20,434 bases of DNA from Gammaproteobacteria bacterium (GTDB taxonomy: Bacteria; Pseudomonadota; Gammaproteobacteria; J044), in NCBI GenBank assembly GCA_003696465.1, contig RFHG01000537.1:1-20434 (forward strand), in the 5' to 3' direction. The notes beneath the pieces were generated by a model. The model was given only the letters and a program-made list of their open reading frames with translations. It did no database searches and was not told the origin of the DNA. Every line of letters starts with the position of its first letter. Within the stretch, counting starts at the first letter, position 1. Shown here in pieces: positions 1 to 7,305 of this stretch. A program made the position numbers and the translations under genes.

Positions 1-920
1 AGCAGGCCGATGACGATTGCGCCGCCCGGGCCGACGAACCCGGAAGCCGGGGTAATGGTGCCCAGCCCCGCGACCATGCCGGTGGCAGCGCCCAGCATGC
101 TTGGCTTGCCGTAGCGGATCCACTCGATGGTCAGCCAGGTCAGGGTACCCATGGCGGCAGAGAGGTGGGTCACGAGGATGGCCATGGCAGCGTTGCCGTC
201 AGCGGCCAGGGCACTGCCGCCGTTGAAGCCGAACCAGCCCACCCACAGCATGCCGGCACCGGCCACGGTCATGGTCATGTTGTGCGGCATCAGGGCGCTG
301 CTGCCAAAGCCCTTGCGCGGTCCCAGCACCATGGCCGCCACCAGGGCCGCCACGCCGGCGGTAATGTGCACCACGGTCCCGCCGGCAAAGTCATACAGGC
401 CCATCTTGCCCAGCCAGCCGCCGCCCCAGACCCAGTGTGTCACCGGGGCATAGACCACCACCAGCCAGATGATGGAAAAGGCGAGCATGGCCGAGAACTT
501 CATGCGCTCGGCAAAGCCGCCCACGATCAGGGCCGGCGTGATGACGGCAAAGGTCATCTGGAACATCATGAACAGCGATTCGGGAATGCTGCCGGAGAGC
601 GTCTCCCGGCCCACGCCAGCCAGCATGACCTTGCTGAAGTCACCGATCCAGGCATTGCCTGTGCCGAAGGCCAGGCTGTAGGCAAACAGGAACCAGACCA
701 CCGAGGCGGCACCGGCAATGGCAAAGCACTGCATCAGGACCGACAGCACGTTCTTGCTGCGAACCAGGCCGCCATAGAACAGGGCCAGCCCCGGCAGGGT
801 CATGAACAGAACCAGGGCGGTGGAGGTCATGGTCCAGGCGGTATCGGCCCCGTTGAGGCTGTTGTCCGCCAGGGCCAGGCCAGGGGTGAGTAAGAGCAGG
901 GTAGCAAGGATGCGTTTCAT
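1..920 (-). CDS. amtB: Ammonium transporter AmtB (3' part missing, runs off left edge)
   Basis: This is an inner-membrane ammonium channel of the Amt/Mep/Rh family. The 306 codons visible begin at ATG 918-920 with a signal peptide (MKRILATLLLLTPGLALA, then DNSLNGADTAW), as in AmtB precursors. Family hallmarks are present: GADTAWTMTSTALVLFMTLP, GLALFYGGLVRSKN, the phenylalanine-gate region around QMTFAVITPALIVGGFAERM, and DFAGGTVVHITAG, whose His (about residue 185) corresponds to the first of the twin pore histidines. The sequence at the edge (TITPASGFVGPGGAIVIGL) is also family-typical. The second pore histidine and the C-terminal tail that binds GlnK lie outside the window. The gene follows glnK on the same strand after a 23-bp gap that contains a GGAGA-type ribosome binding site, so the two are probably cotranscribed. 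The order glnK then amtB supports the AmtB assignment over other Amt paralogues. Confidence 0.96.
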   Translation of the reverse strand, partial: MKRILATLLLLTPGLALADNSLNGADTAWTMTSTALVLFMTLPGLALFYGGLVRSKNVLSVLMQCFAIAGAASVVWFLFAYSLAFGTGNAWIGDFSKVMLAGVGRETLSGSIPESLFMMFQMTFAVITPALIVGGFAERMKFSAMLAFSIIWLVVVYAPVTHWVWGGGWLGKMGLYDFAGGTVVHITAGVAALVAAMVLGPRKGFGSSALMPHNMTMTVAGAGMLWVGWFGFNGGSALAADGNAAMAILVTHLSAAMGTLTWLTIEWIRYGKPSMLGAATGMVAGLGTITPASGFVGPGGAIVIGL

Positions 921-943
921 GGGTGTGTTCTCCGATGATGCCG

Positions 944-1282
944 TTACAGTGCTTCGGGGCCGCGTTCACCGGTGCGGATGCGGATCACATCCTCCAGCGG
1001 CGAGACGAAGATCTTGCCGTCGCCGATCTTGCCGGTGTTGGCCGCGTTGCGGATGGCCTCGGTCACGTCTTCCACCCGGTCGGCGGCAACGGCCACCTCC
1101 AGCTTGAGCTTGGGCTGGAAGTCCACCACGTATTCCGCGCCGCGGTACAGCTCGGTGTGGCCTTTCTGACGGCCGAAACCCTTGACTTCGGTGACCGTCA
1201 TGCCCTGGATGCCAAGCTCGGACAACGCGTCACGCACGTCGTCGAGCTTGTAGGGCTTGATGATGGCGGTAATGAGTTTCAT
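944..1282 (-). CDS. glnK: Nitrogen regulatory PII protein, GlnK type
   Basis: A trimeric PII signal protein that senses 2-oxoglutarate and ATP/ADP and, in the GlnK subgroup, docks on AmtB to block ammonium uptake when nitrogen is plentiful. The 112 residues match the full family length. The start MKLITAIIKPYKLDDVRDAL, the T-loop GFGRQKGHTELYRGAEY with the uridylylation target Tyr51, and the C-terminal signatures TGKIGDGKIFV and IRIRTGE are all present. Linkage to amtB and the opening MKL favour GlnK over GlnB, although sequence alone separates the two poorly. A run of G lies about 6 bases upstream of the ATG and can serve as ribosome binding site. The 238-bp gap to the divergent mutL carries NtrC-box-like dyads, consistent with nitrogen control. 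Confidence 0.96.
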   Translation of the reverse strand: MKLITAIIKPYKLDDVRDALSELGIQGMTVTEVKGFGRQKGHTELYRGAEYVVDFQPKLKLEVAVAADRVEDVTEAIRNAANTGKIGDGKIFVSPLEDVIRIRTGERGPEAL

Positions 1283-1307
1283 CGGATCCCCCCAATGGTT
1301 CTGTCTG

Positions 1308-1324
1308 TGCGCCAGAGTGGCGCA
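1308..1324. promoter_or_regulatory. NtrC-box-like inverted repeat, glnK-proximal
   Basis: TGCGCCA-GAG-TGGCGCA is a perfect 7-bp inverted repeat with a 3-bp centre. Read as TGCGCC-N5-GGCGCA it has the 17-bp geometry of the enterobacterial NtrC box (TGCACC-N5-GGTGCA), with one symmetrical change per half. It ends 26 bp before the glnK start and overlaps the end of a -10-like GATAAT on the minus strand (1324-1329). A repressing or autoregulatory role is possible. The function is inferred. Confidence 0.4.
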
Positions 1325-1329
1325 TTATC
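1324..1329 (-). promoter_or_regulatory. Candidate -10 element for glnK-amtB
   Basis: On the minus strand GATAAT (5 of 6 to the sigma-70 -10 consensus) lies about 42 bp upstream of the glnK ATG. There is no good -35 at 16-18 bp, so activation by a regulator would be needed. I found no convincing sigma-54 -24/-12 element in this gap. Confidence 0.25.
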
Positions 1330-1422
1330 GCCAATCAATGCACAAAAATCATTCCCTTTCGGCTCCGGGACGGCCGTATGCCCAGGGTTTTTGCCTGACG
1401 ACCGGGCATGGTGGTGAGGGTG

Positions 1423-1439
1423 GGCACTGGTTTGGTGCA
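1423..1439. promoter_or_regulatory. NtrC-box-like site, distal
   Basis: GGCACT-GGTTT-GGTGCA matches the NtrC half-site GGTGCA exactly on one side and GCACY on the other. It is centred about 150 bp upstream of glnK, a typical enhancer distance. It also sits about 37 bp upstream of the candidate mutL -10, so it could act on either gene. Assignment rests only on similarity to the known consensus. Confidence 0.45.
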
Positions 1440-1475
1440 CCTTCAAGGGCTGGCTGCGCCCGCACACCTTTTGAG

Positions 1476-1481
1476 TACAAT
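1476..1481 (+). promoter_or_regulatory. Candidate -10 element for mutL
   Basis: TACAAT (5 of 6 to TATAAT) lies 39 bp before the mutL GTG. The -35 region, 16-19 bp upstream, is GC-rich and poor. It is the best candidate in the gap for starting the superoperon transcript. Confidence 0.3.
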
Positions 1482-1520
1482 GGGAGCCTGTCCAATTGCC
1501 TCAGCCGATGGAGCGCCAGC

Positions 1521-3326
1521 GTGCCGATTCGTCCCCTGCCACCCCAGCTCGTCAATCAGATCGCCGCCGGCGAGGTGGTCGAGCGCCCGGCATCCGTGGT
1601 CAAGGAGCTGGTGGAAAACGCGCTCGATGCCGGGGCCGGCCGGGTCCAGGTCGAGATCGAGCAGGGGGGTGCCCGGCGCATCCTGGTCCGTGACGATGGC
1701 TGCGGCATCCCGCGTGACGAACTGGCGCTGGCCCTCTCGCGCCACGCCACCAGCAAGATCACCAGCCTGGAGGACCTGGAGCGGGTCATGAGCCTGGGCT
1801 TCCGTGGCGAGGCCCTGCCCAGTATCGCTTCGGTCTCGCGTCTGGCCCTGGCCTCGCGCACGGCCGACGAGGAGGCCGGATGGCAGGTGACCAGCGAGGG
1901 CGATGAAACCTGCTCCGAGCCCGAGCCGCGCCCCATGCCGGTGGGAACCCGGGTCGAGGTGCGCGACCTGTTCTTCAACGTCCCGGCCCGCCGGCGTTTC
2001 CTCAAGACCGAACGCACCGAATTCGGGCATATCGAGCAGCTCATGCGCCGCGTGGCCCTGTCGCGCTTTGAAACCGGCTTCGAGCTGACCCACAACGGAC
2101 GCACCATCTTCAGCCTGCCGGCCTGTCCCGACCGCGCCGCGCGGGAACAACGCCTGGCCCGGCTCTGTGGCGCGCCCTTCGTCGAGCATGCAGTATTCCT
2201 CGATCATGCCCAGGGAGGACTGCGCCTGTGGGGGTGGTTGGCGCGCCCCACCTTCTCGCGCAGCCAGCCCGATCTTCAGCATTTCTTCGTCAACGGCCGC
2301 ATGGTGCGCGACCGGCTCATCACGCACGCCGTGCGTCAGGCCTATCAGGACGTGCTCTACCATGGCCGTCACCCGGCCTTCGTGCTGTATTTCGAACTCG
2401 ATCCGGAACGGGTCGATGTCAATGCCCACCCGGCCAAGCACGAGGTGCGCTTTCGCGAGTCGCGTGGTGTGCACGACTTCCTCTACCGCACCCTGCACCG
2501 GGCCATCGCCGGCATGAAGCCGGGTGGCGGCGAACTGGTGCAGCCGGTTGCCGGCGCGGCCGTCGCTCCGGGGGCGATGCCGGGAGGCATCATGCCGCAG
2601 CAGCCGCAGGCAGCCGATACCCAGGTCGAGATGCGGGTGTATGCAGACCTGCATCCCCGGGAGGAGGGGCCGGCCATGGCATCCACTGTCAATGCCGTTG
2701 CCGAGGCAACCATGCCCGCACGCAACGAGGTCCAGGCCGAGGAACACCCGCTGGGCTATGCTCTGGCCCAGCTGCAGGGGGTGTACATCCTGGCCCAGAA
2801 CCGGCACGGCCTGGTGCTGGTGGACATGCATGCCGCCCACGAGCGCATTACCTACGAACGGCTCAAGCAGGCCTGGCAGGCGGGCAGGGTGGCCAGCCAG
2901 CCGCTGCTGGTGCCCGAGACCCTGGCCGTGAGCCGGGCCGAGGCCGACCTGGCCGAGGCCCATGCAGAATCGCTGGCCCGGCTGGGGCTCGAGATCGACC
3001 GGGTCGGCGAGGAACGCATCCGGGTGCGTGCCATCCCCGTGTTGCTGGCGCGGGAGCAGGCCGAGCCTCTGGTACGCGACGTGCTGGCCGATCTGCAGGC
3101 CCAGGGCAGCAGCACGCGCCTGCAGGAGGCCATGAACGCGGTCCTCTCCACCATGGCCTGTCATGGCTCGGTGCGCGCCAATCGGCAGCTCACCGTGGCG
3201 GAAATGAATGCCCTGCTGCGCGACATGGAGCGCACCGAGCGCAGCGACCAGTGCAATCATGGCCGGCCCACCTGGGTCCAGCTCGACATGAACCAGCTCG
3301 ACCACCTCTTCCTGCGCGGCCAATGA
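1521..3326 (+). CDS. mutL: DNA mismatch repair protein MutL (endonuclease-type C-terminus)
   Basis: MutL couples mismatch recognition by MutS to strand incision and excision. The GTG start at 1521 is chosen because it yields the canonical N-terminus (M)PIRPLPPQLVNQIAAGEVVE and has GGAG 7 bases upstream; the open frame extends further upstream but that part is not MutL-like. The product is 601 residues. The GHKL ATPase domain (about 1-330) shows VKELVENALDAGA with Glu29 and Asn33, DDGCGI and GFRGEAL. A variable Pro/Ala-rich linker follows. The C-terminal dimerisation domain contains DMHAAHERITYE (435-446), matching the metal-binding endonuclease motif DQHA(X)2E(X)4E with Gln replaced by Met. 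ACHGSVRA and the terminal CNHGRPTW are the companion motifs of nicking MutL proteins, absent from the MutH-dependent E. coli type. The stop overlaps the miaA start (ATGA), which indicates coupling. Confidence 0.97.
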   Translation: MPIRPLPPQLVNQIAAGEVVERPASVVKELVENALDAGAGRVQVEIEQGGARRILVRDDGCGIPRDELALALSRHATSKITSLEDLERVMSLGFRGEALPSIASVSRLALASRTADEEAGWQVTSEGDETCSEPEPRPMPVGTRVEVRDLFFNVPARRRFLKTERTEFGHIEQLMRRVALSRFETGFELTHNGRTIFSLPACPDRAAREQRLARLCGAPFVEHAVFLDHAQGGLRLWGWLARPTFSRSQPDLQHFFVNGRMVRDRLITHAVRQAYQDVLYHGRHPAFVLYFELDPERVDVNAHPAKHEVRFRESRGVHDFLYRTLHRAIAGMKPGGGELVQPVAGAAVAPGAMPGGIMPQQPQAADTQVEMRVYADLHPREEGPAMASTVNAVAEATMPARNEVQAEEHPLGYALAQLQGVYILAQNRHGLVLVDMHAAHERITYERLKQAWQAGRVASQPLLVPETLAVSRAEADLAEAHAESLARLGLEIDRVGEERIRVRAIPVLLAREQAEPLVRDVLADLQAQGSSTRLQEAMNAVLSTMACHGSVRANRQLTVAEMNALLRDMERTERSDQCNHGRPTWVQLDMNQLDHLFLRGQ

Positions 3327-4279
3327 ACCGCACGGCGCCTGTCCTTGCCTTGCTGGGGCCCACCGCCACCGGCAAGACCGCACTGGCCGTCGCCCTGGCC
3401 GAGGCCCTGGATGGCGAGGTGATCAGCGTTGATTCCGCGCTGGTCTATCGCGGCATGGACATCGGTACCGCCAAGCCCACGGAGGAGGAACGGCGCGGCA
3501 TTCCGCACCACCTGATCGATATTCTGGAACCCACCGAGGCCTGGTCTGCCGCATCCTTTCGCCAGGCGGCACTGGAGTGCATCGAGCAGATCCATGCCCG
3601 CGGGCACCTGCCGATCCTTGCCGGTGGCACCATGCTCTATTTCAAGGCCCTGTTCGAAGGGCTGGCCGAGTTGCCCGAAGCCGACTCCGAACTGCGCGCC
3701 CGGCTCGAGGCCGAGCGGGCCGAGCGCGGGCTGGCCGCCCTGCACGCCGAACTGGCAGAGGTCGACCCCGAGGCCGCGGCCCGTATCCGCCCCACCGACC
3801 CGCAGCGCATCCTGCGGGCGCTCGAGGTCTGGCACCTGACCGGAATACCGCTGTCCGAGCACCATCGACGGCAACGGGCCGAATCCTTTCCCTGGCCGCT
3901 GCGTGCCATCGGCCTGCTGCCGGCTGACAGGGCCCGCCTGCACGCCCGCATCGCCGAGCGATTCGATGCCATGCTTGCCGCCGGTTTCCTCGACGAGGTA
4001 CGTGCCCTCCGTGCCCGGGGCGACCTCACGCCGGATCTGCCCTCCATGCGCAGCGTCGGCTACCGCCAGGCCTGGGCCTTTCTCGAGGGCGAATATGATG
4101 CCGACAGCTTTCGTGACAAGGCCATCGCCGCGACCCGCCAGCTCGCCAAGCGCCAGATCACCTGGATGCGTGGCATGCGCGATCATCTGACCTTGCATGA
4201 TCCGTTCGAAACTTCACCTGAGGTCCTGACCGAACGGGCATTGTCCGAGGCAGAAGCCTTCTGTCGCGGGGCATCGTGA
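3323..4279 (+). CDS. miaA: tRNA dimethylallyltransferase MiaA
   Basis: Transfers a dimethylallyl group from DMAPP to N6 of A37 in tRNAs that read UNN codons, the first step toward ms2i6A, which improves reading-frame maintenance. The 318-residue product has the P-loop GPTATGKT (12-19), the catalytic DSALVYRGMDIGTAKP region (Asp37 onward), HHLIDILEP, LAGGTMLYFKAL and SVGYRQAW, followed by the tRNA-contacting QLAKRQITWMRG segment. All are diagnostic, and length is normal for the family (about 310-320). The ATG overlaps the mutL TGA by ATGA. A 213-bp gap with a plausible promoter separates it from hfq, so hfq can also be transcribed independently. Confidence 0.98.
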   Translation: MNRTAPVLALLGPTATGKTALAVALAEALDGEVISVDSALVYRGMDIGTAKPTEEERRGIPHHLIDILEPTEAWSAASFRQAALECIEQIHARGHLPILAGGTMLYFKALFEGLAELPEADSELRARLEAERAERGLAALHAELAEVDPEAAARIRPTDPQRILRALEVWHLTGIPLSEHHRRQRAESFPWPLRAIGLLPADRARLHARIAERFDAMLAAGFLDEVRALRARGDLTPDLPSMRSVGYRQAWAFLEGEYDADSFRDKAIAATRQLAKRQITWMRGMRDHLTLHDPFETSPEVLTERALSEAEAFCRGAS

Positions 4280-4344
4280 ACGGCCCGGTTCCCCGTCCGG
4301 TTTGTAAAGCGCGTGCGGCATGAATGATTGGCCTGTGCGTGTGG

Positions 4345-4373
4345 TTAAAACGGTTCCTGCAATCTGCTAGAAT
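4345..4373 (+). promoter_or_regulatory. Candidate sigma-70 promoter for hfq
   Basis: TTAAAA (4345-4350), a 17-bp spacer, then an extended -10 TGC-TAGAAT (4365-4373). The -10 is 5 of 6 to consensus and the -35 4 of 6. It ends about 119 bp upstream of the hfq ATG. Internal promoters before hfq are known for this superoperon in E. coli. The identical TGCTAGAAT recurs before hflK at 6079-6087. Confidence 0.5.
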
Positions 4374-4492
4374 TCGCATTGCGCGCCATTTCGGGTATTC
4401 ATGTGTTGTGGGCGCGCGACGCCTGGCGGTCCGGACGGCCGCCAAGACGAGACAGGCAGCGGAAGCCGAGATCACAAACGGGAGTATTCGCC

Positions 4493-4729
4493 ATGTCAAA
4501 AGGGCAGACCCTGCAAGAACCCTTCCTCAATCATCTCCGCAAGGAGCGGATCCCGGTGTCCATCTTCCTGGTCAACGGCATCAAGCTCCAAGGGACCATC
4601 GAATCCTTCGACCAGTTTGTCGTGCTGCTGCGCAACAGCGTGAGCCAGATGGTGTACAAGCATGCCATCTCCACCGTAGTGCCCTCGCGCCCGGTACGCC
4701 TCAGCCACGACGAGGACGAGGACAAGTAA
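4493..4729 (+). CDS. hfq: RNA chaperone Hfq
   Basis: A hexameric Sm-like protein that pairs small RNAs with mRNAs. The 78-residue form starting at ATG 4493 is chosen: MSKGQTLQEPFLNHLRKERI aligns from the first residue with E. coli Hfq, and GGGAG lies 8 bases upstream. The open frame reaches further upstream but that extension is unrelated. Sm1 (PVSIFLVNGIKLQGTIESFD) and Sm2 (VYKHAIST, with Lys56 and His57 of the proximal-face pore) are intact. The rim patch is RKER (E. coli RRER). Position 25, a distal-face adenine contact that is Tyr in E. coli, is Phe here. The short tail ends in an acidic tip (SHDEDEDK), resembling the autoregulatory acidic C-terminus of other Hfq proteins. hflX begins only 6 bp downstream. 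Confidence 0.99.
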   Translation: MSKGQTLQEPFLNHLRKERIPVSIFLVNGIKLQGTIESFDQFVVLLRNSVSQMVYKHAISTVVPSRPVRLSHDEDEDK

Positions 4730-4735
4730 TCCCGG

Positions 4736-6061
4736 GTGTTCGAGCGACCGCGCAGTGGTGAACGGGCCGTTCTGGTCCATGTCCAGTTCGATGCGGCCGA
4801 CAGTCGCGAGGATCTGAACGAGTTCACCGAGCTTGTGCGTTCGGCAGGTGCGGACTGTGTTGCCCTGGTAACCGGTTCGCGCCATGCACCAGACCCGCGC
4901 TGGTTCGTCGGCTCCGGCAAGGCCGAGGAGATCCGTGACCAGGTGCGGTTGCACCAGGCCGAGGTGGTCATCTTCGATCATGCCCTGAGTCCCAGCCAGG
5001 AACGCAACCTCGAGCGCCTGCTGCAGTGCCGGGTCCTCGACCGCACCGGCCTCATTCTCGACATCTTCGCCCAGCGCGCCCGCTCCCACGAGGGCAAGCT
5101 GCAGGTGGAGCTGGCCCAGTTGCGGCACATGTCCACCCGGCTGGTGCGCGGCTGGACCCACCTCGAGCGGCAGAAGGGGGGCATCGGCTTGCGCGGCCCG
5201 GGCGAGACCCAGCTCGAGACCGACCGCCGCCTGCTGGCCGAGCGCATGCGCCAGATCCACCGTCGTCTGGAGAAGGTGGACCGCCAGCGCGACCAGGGCC
5301 GGCAGGCCAGACGCAAGGCCGAGGTGCCCACGGTCTCGCTGGTGGGTTATACCAACGCCGGCAAGTCCACGCTGTTCAATCGCCTGACCGACGCCGAGGT
5401 CTATTCGGCCAACCAGCTGTTTGCCACCCTCGATCCCACCCTCAGGCGTCTGCCGCTGCCTGATCGCGGCGAGGTCGTGCTGGCCGATACCGTGGGCTTC
5501 ATCCGCCATCTTCCGCATGACCTGGTGGCAGCCTTCAAGGCCACCCTGCAGGAAACCCTAGAGGCCGACCTCCTGCTGCATGTCATCGATGCCGCCGACG
5601 AACGCCTGCCGGACAATCGCGCCCAGGTCCATGCCGTGCTCGACGAGATCGGTGCCATGGATATTCCGCGCATCGAGGTCTTCAACAAGGTCGACCTGCT
5701 CGACCGGGAGCCCGGCATCGATCGCGACGCGTCCGGGCGGGTGCGCAGGGTCTGGCTCTCGGCCCGCACCGGGGCCGGTCTGGAGCTGCTGGAACAGGTG
5801 CTGGCCGAACGCTTTGCCGACAGCTTCATCGAAGGCGAGGTGGTGCTGGCCCCGGCAGAAGGGCAGTTGCGTGCCCGTCTGCACGAACTGGGTGCCGTGC
5901 AGGACGAACACTGGGACGAGGGTGGCCAGTGGCAGGCCCGGCTGCGGCTCAATCGGCGTGACTATGCGCGCCTGCGCAAGACGCACGCGGCCATGCCCGC
6001 ACTCGAACCCGAGGTTTCCGAACCCTGGGAGCGGCAGGAAACCGGGCAGAGCGTGAGGTAG
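4736..6061 (+). CDS. hflX: Ribosome-associated GTPase HflX
   Basis: HflX binds the 50S subunit and splits stalled 70S ribosomes, notably under heat stress. The 441-residue product uses a GTG start 6 bp after hfq, with only purine-rich hfq coding sequence (GAGGACAAG) as ribosome binding site, so translational coupling to hfq is likely. The N-terminal HflX domain has WFVGSGKAEEI, FDHALSPSQERNLE and the signature GLRGPGETQLETDRR. The G domain has G1 GYTNAGKST (204-212), G3 DTVGF (from 251) and G4 NKVD (317-320). A short C-terminal domain follows. Position within mutL-miaA-hfq-hflX-hflK-hflC agrees with the assignment. Length is slightly above the E. coli protein (426). Confidence 0.98.
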   Translation: MFERPRSGERAVLVHVQFDAADSREDLNEFTELVRSAGADCVALVTGSRHAPDPRWFVGSGKAEEIRDQVRLHQAEVVIFDHALSPSQERNLERLLQCRVLDRTGLILDIFAQRARSHEGKLQVELAQLRHMSTRLVRGWTHLERQKGGIGLRGPGETQLETDRRLLAERMRQIHRRLEKVDRQRDQGRQARRKAEVPTVSLVGYTNAGKSTLFNRLTDAEVYSANQLFATLDPTLRRLPLPDRGEVVLADTVGFIRHLPHDLVAAFKATLQETLEADLLLHVIDAADERLPDNRAQVHAVLDEIGAMDIPRIEVFNKVDLLDREPGIDRDASGRVRRVWLSARTGAGLELLEQVLAERFADSFIEGEVVLAPAEGQLRARLHELGAVQDEHWDEGGQWQARLRLNRRDYARLRKTHAAMPALEPEVSEPWERQETGQSVR

Positions 6062-6078
6062 TGGGCCCGGCTGCAGGC

Positions 6079-6087
6079 TGCTAGAAT
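6079..6087 (+). promoter_or_regulatory. Candidate extended -10 before hflK
   Basis: TGC-TAGAAT, identical over nine bases to the extended -10 before hfq, lies 54 bp upstream of the hflK start in the 80-bp hflX-hflK gap. No clear -35 is visible, because that region overlaps the end of hflX. Confidence 0.3.
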
Positions 6088-6141
6088 GCCGGCCGAAGCA
6101 TGAAACGAGCGCGCCCGGCGGGCGCATGACTGGAGAAGCAC

Positions 6142-7305
6142 ATGCCCTGGAACGAACCTGGCGGCAACAATCAGGACCCCTGGAGCGGCGGCGGTCGCAA
6201 TCAGGGGCCGCCCGATCTCGACGAGGCCTTTCGCAAACTCTGGAACCGGCTGCGCGGCATGCTCGGCATGCGCCCCGCACGTGGTGGAGGCGGCGGTGCC
6301 ACCGGTACCTCGGTCGTCGTGGTCGTGGTCGTTCTGGCCGTGCTCTGGCTGGCCTCGGGCATCTACATCGTGGGGCCCGGAGAGAAGGCCGTGGTGTTCC
6401 GCTTCGGTGCCTTCAAGGATGTTACCGATCCCGGCCCGCACTGGCACCTGCCCTGGCCCATCGAGCACCGCGAGGTGGTCAACTTTACCCAGGTGCGCGA
6501 CAGCCAGCACCGTTCCATGCTGCTCACCCAGGACGAGAACATCATCGATATCGAGCTGGCCGTGCAGTATCGCGTCAAGGACGCGCGTGACTACCTCATC
6601 AATGTGCGCGGGCCCGACATCACCCTGCGCGATGTCGTCGACAGCGTGATCAGCGAGGTGGTGGGCCAGAACACCATGGACTTCATCCTTGGTGATGGGC
6701 GTTCGGTCGTTGCCACCGAGTCCAGGGTCAAGATCCAGAAGCTGCTCGACAGCTATGGTACCGGTATCGAGGTGCTGTCGGTCAACCTGCAGCAGGCGCA
6801 GCCGCCCGAGGCGGTCCAGAGCGCCTTTGCCGATGCCATCAAGGCGCGCGAGGACGAGGCCCGCTTCCGCAACGAGGCCGAGGCCTATGCCAATGGCATC
6901 CTGCCGCTGGCACGCGGCGAGGCCGCCCGTATCGAGCAGGAAGCCACCGCCTACAAGGAAAAGATCATTGCCATGGCCGAGGGTGACGCGTCGCGCTTCA
7001 CCCAGCTCGTCAAGGCCTACCGCAAGGCCCCGGAGATCACCCGCAAGCGGCTCTATATCGAGACCATGGAGGCCGTCCTCGGCGATGTCTCCAAGGTGCT
7101 GGTCGACATCAAGAACGGCAACAACCTGATGTACCTGCCGCTGGACAAGGTGATGCAGGGCGGGGCAGCGGCCATGCCCAGGCAGTCCGGCGCTCTGGAC
7201 AACACCCTGCAGTCGTCCAAGTCCATCAGCCGCAGTACGCTCGGCAACCGGGGTGACGGCATGCGCTCCAGCTCGCGCTCCACCCTGAGGGAGGCACGCC
7301 CATGA
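6142..7305 (+). CDS. hflK: FtsH protease modulator HflK (SPFH/band-7 protein)
   Basis: HflK and HflC assemble a large cage around the membrane protease FtsH and modulate its access to substrates. The 387-residue product starts at ATG 6142 with GGAGAAG 7 bases upstream. It begins with the family's Gly/Asn/Pro-rich cytoplasmic tail (MPWNEPGGNNQDPWSGGGRN), followed by a five-Gly stretch, a single membrane segment (about 57-76, including seven consecutive Val) and the SPFH domain from about 77 (VGPGEKAVVFRFGAF, DPGPHWHLPWPIE). A long helical region rich in Ala, Glu and Arg follows. The C-terminus is low-complexity, Ser/Arg-rich. The stop overlaps the hflC start by ATGA, matching the 1:1 partnership. 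Confidence 0.97.
   Translation: MPWNEPGGNNQDPWSGGGRNQGPPDLDEAFRKLWNRLRGMLGMRPARGGGGGATGTSVVVVVVVLAVLWLASGIYIVGPGEKAVVFRFGAFKDVTDPGPHWHLPWPIEHREVVNFTQVRDSQHRSMLLTQDENIIDIELAVQYRVKDARDYLINVRGPDITLRDVVDSVISEVVGQNTMDFILGDGRSVVATESRVKIQKLLDSYGTGIEVLSVNLQQAQPPEAVQSAFADAIKAREDEARFRNEAEAYANGILPLARGEAARIEQEATAYKEKIIAMAEGDASRFTQLVKAYRKAPEITRKRLYIETMEAVLGDVSKVLVDIKNGNNLMYLPLDKVMQGGAAAMPRQSGALDNTLQSSKSISRSTLGNRGDGMRSSSRSTLREARP

Noticed and set aside
1297..1322. Possible sigma-54 promoter for glnK (TGGCGC on the minus strand).
   Set aside because: The -24-like part is present but no GC/TTGC -12 element follows at the required spacing.
1257..1520. Upstream extension of the mutL frame to an ATG at 1257.
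   Set aside because: The extension overlaps glnK, shows no MutL similarity, and the GTG at 1521 gives the canonical N-terminus with a ribosome binding site.
1443..3383. A 646-codon minus-strand open frame opposite mutL.
   Set aside because: Antisense shadow of a well-supported MutL gene.
4379..4492. N-terminal extension of hfq to an upstream start.
   Set aside because: Hfq proteins begin at the residue given by ATG 4493; the extension overlaps the likely promoter and leader.
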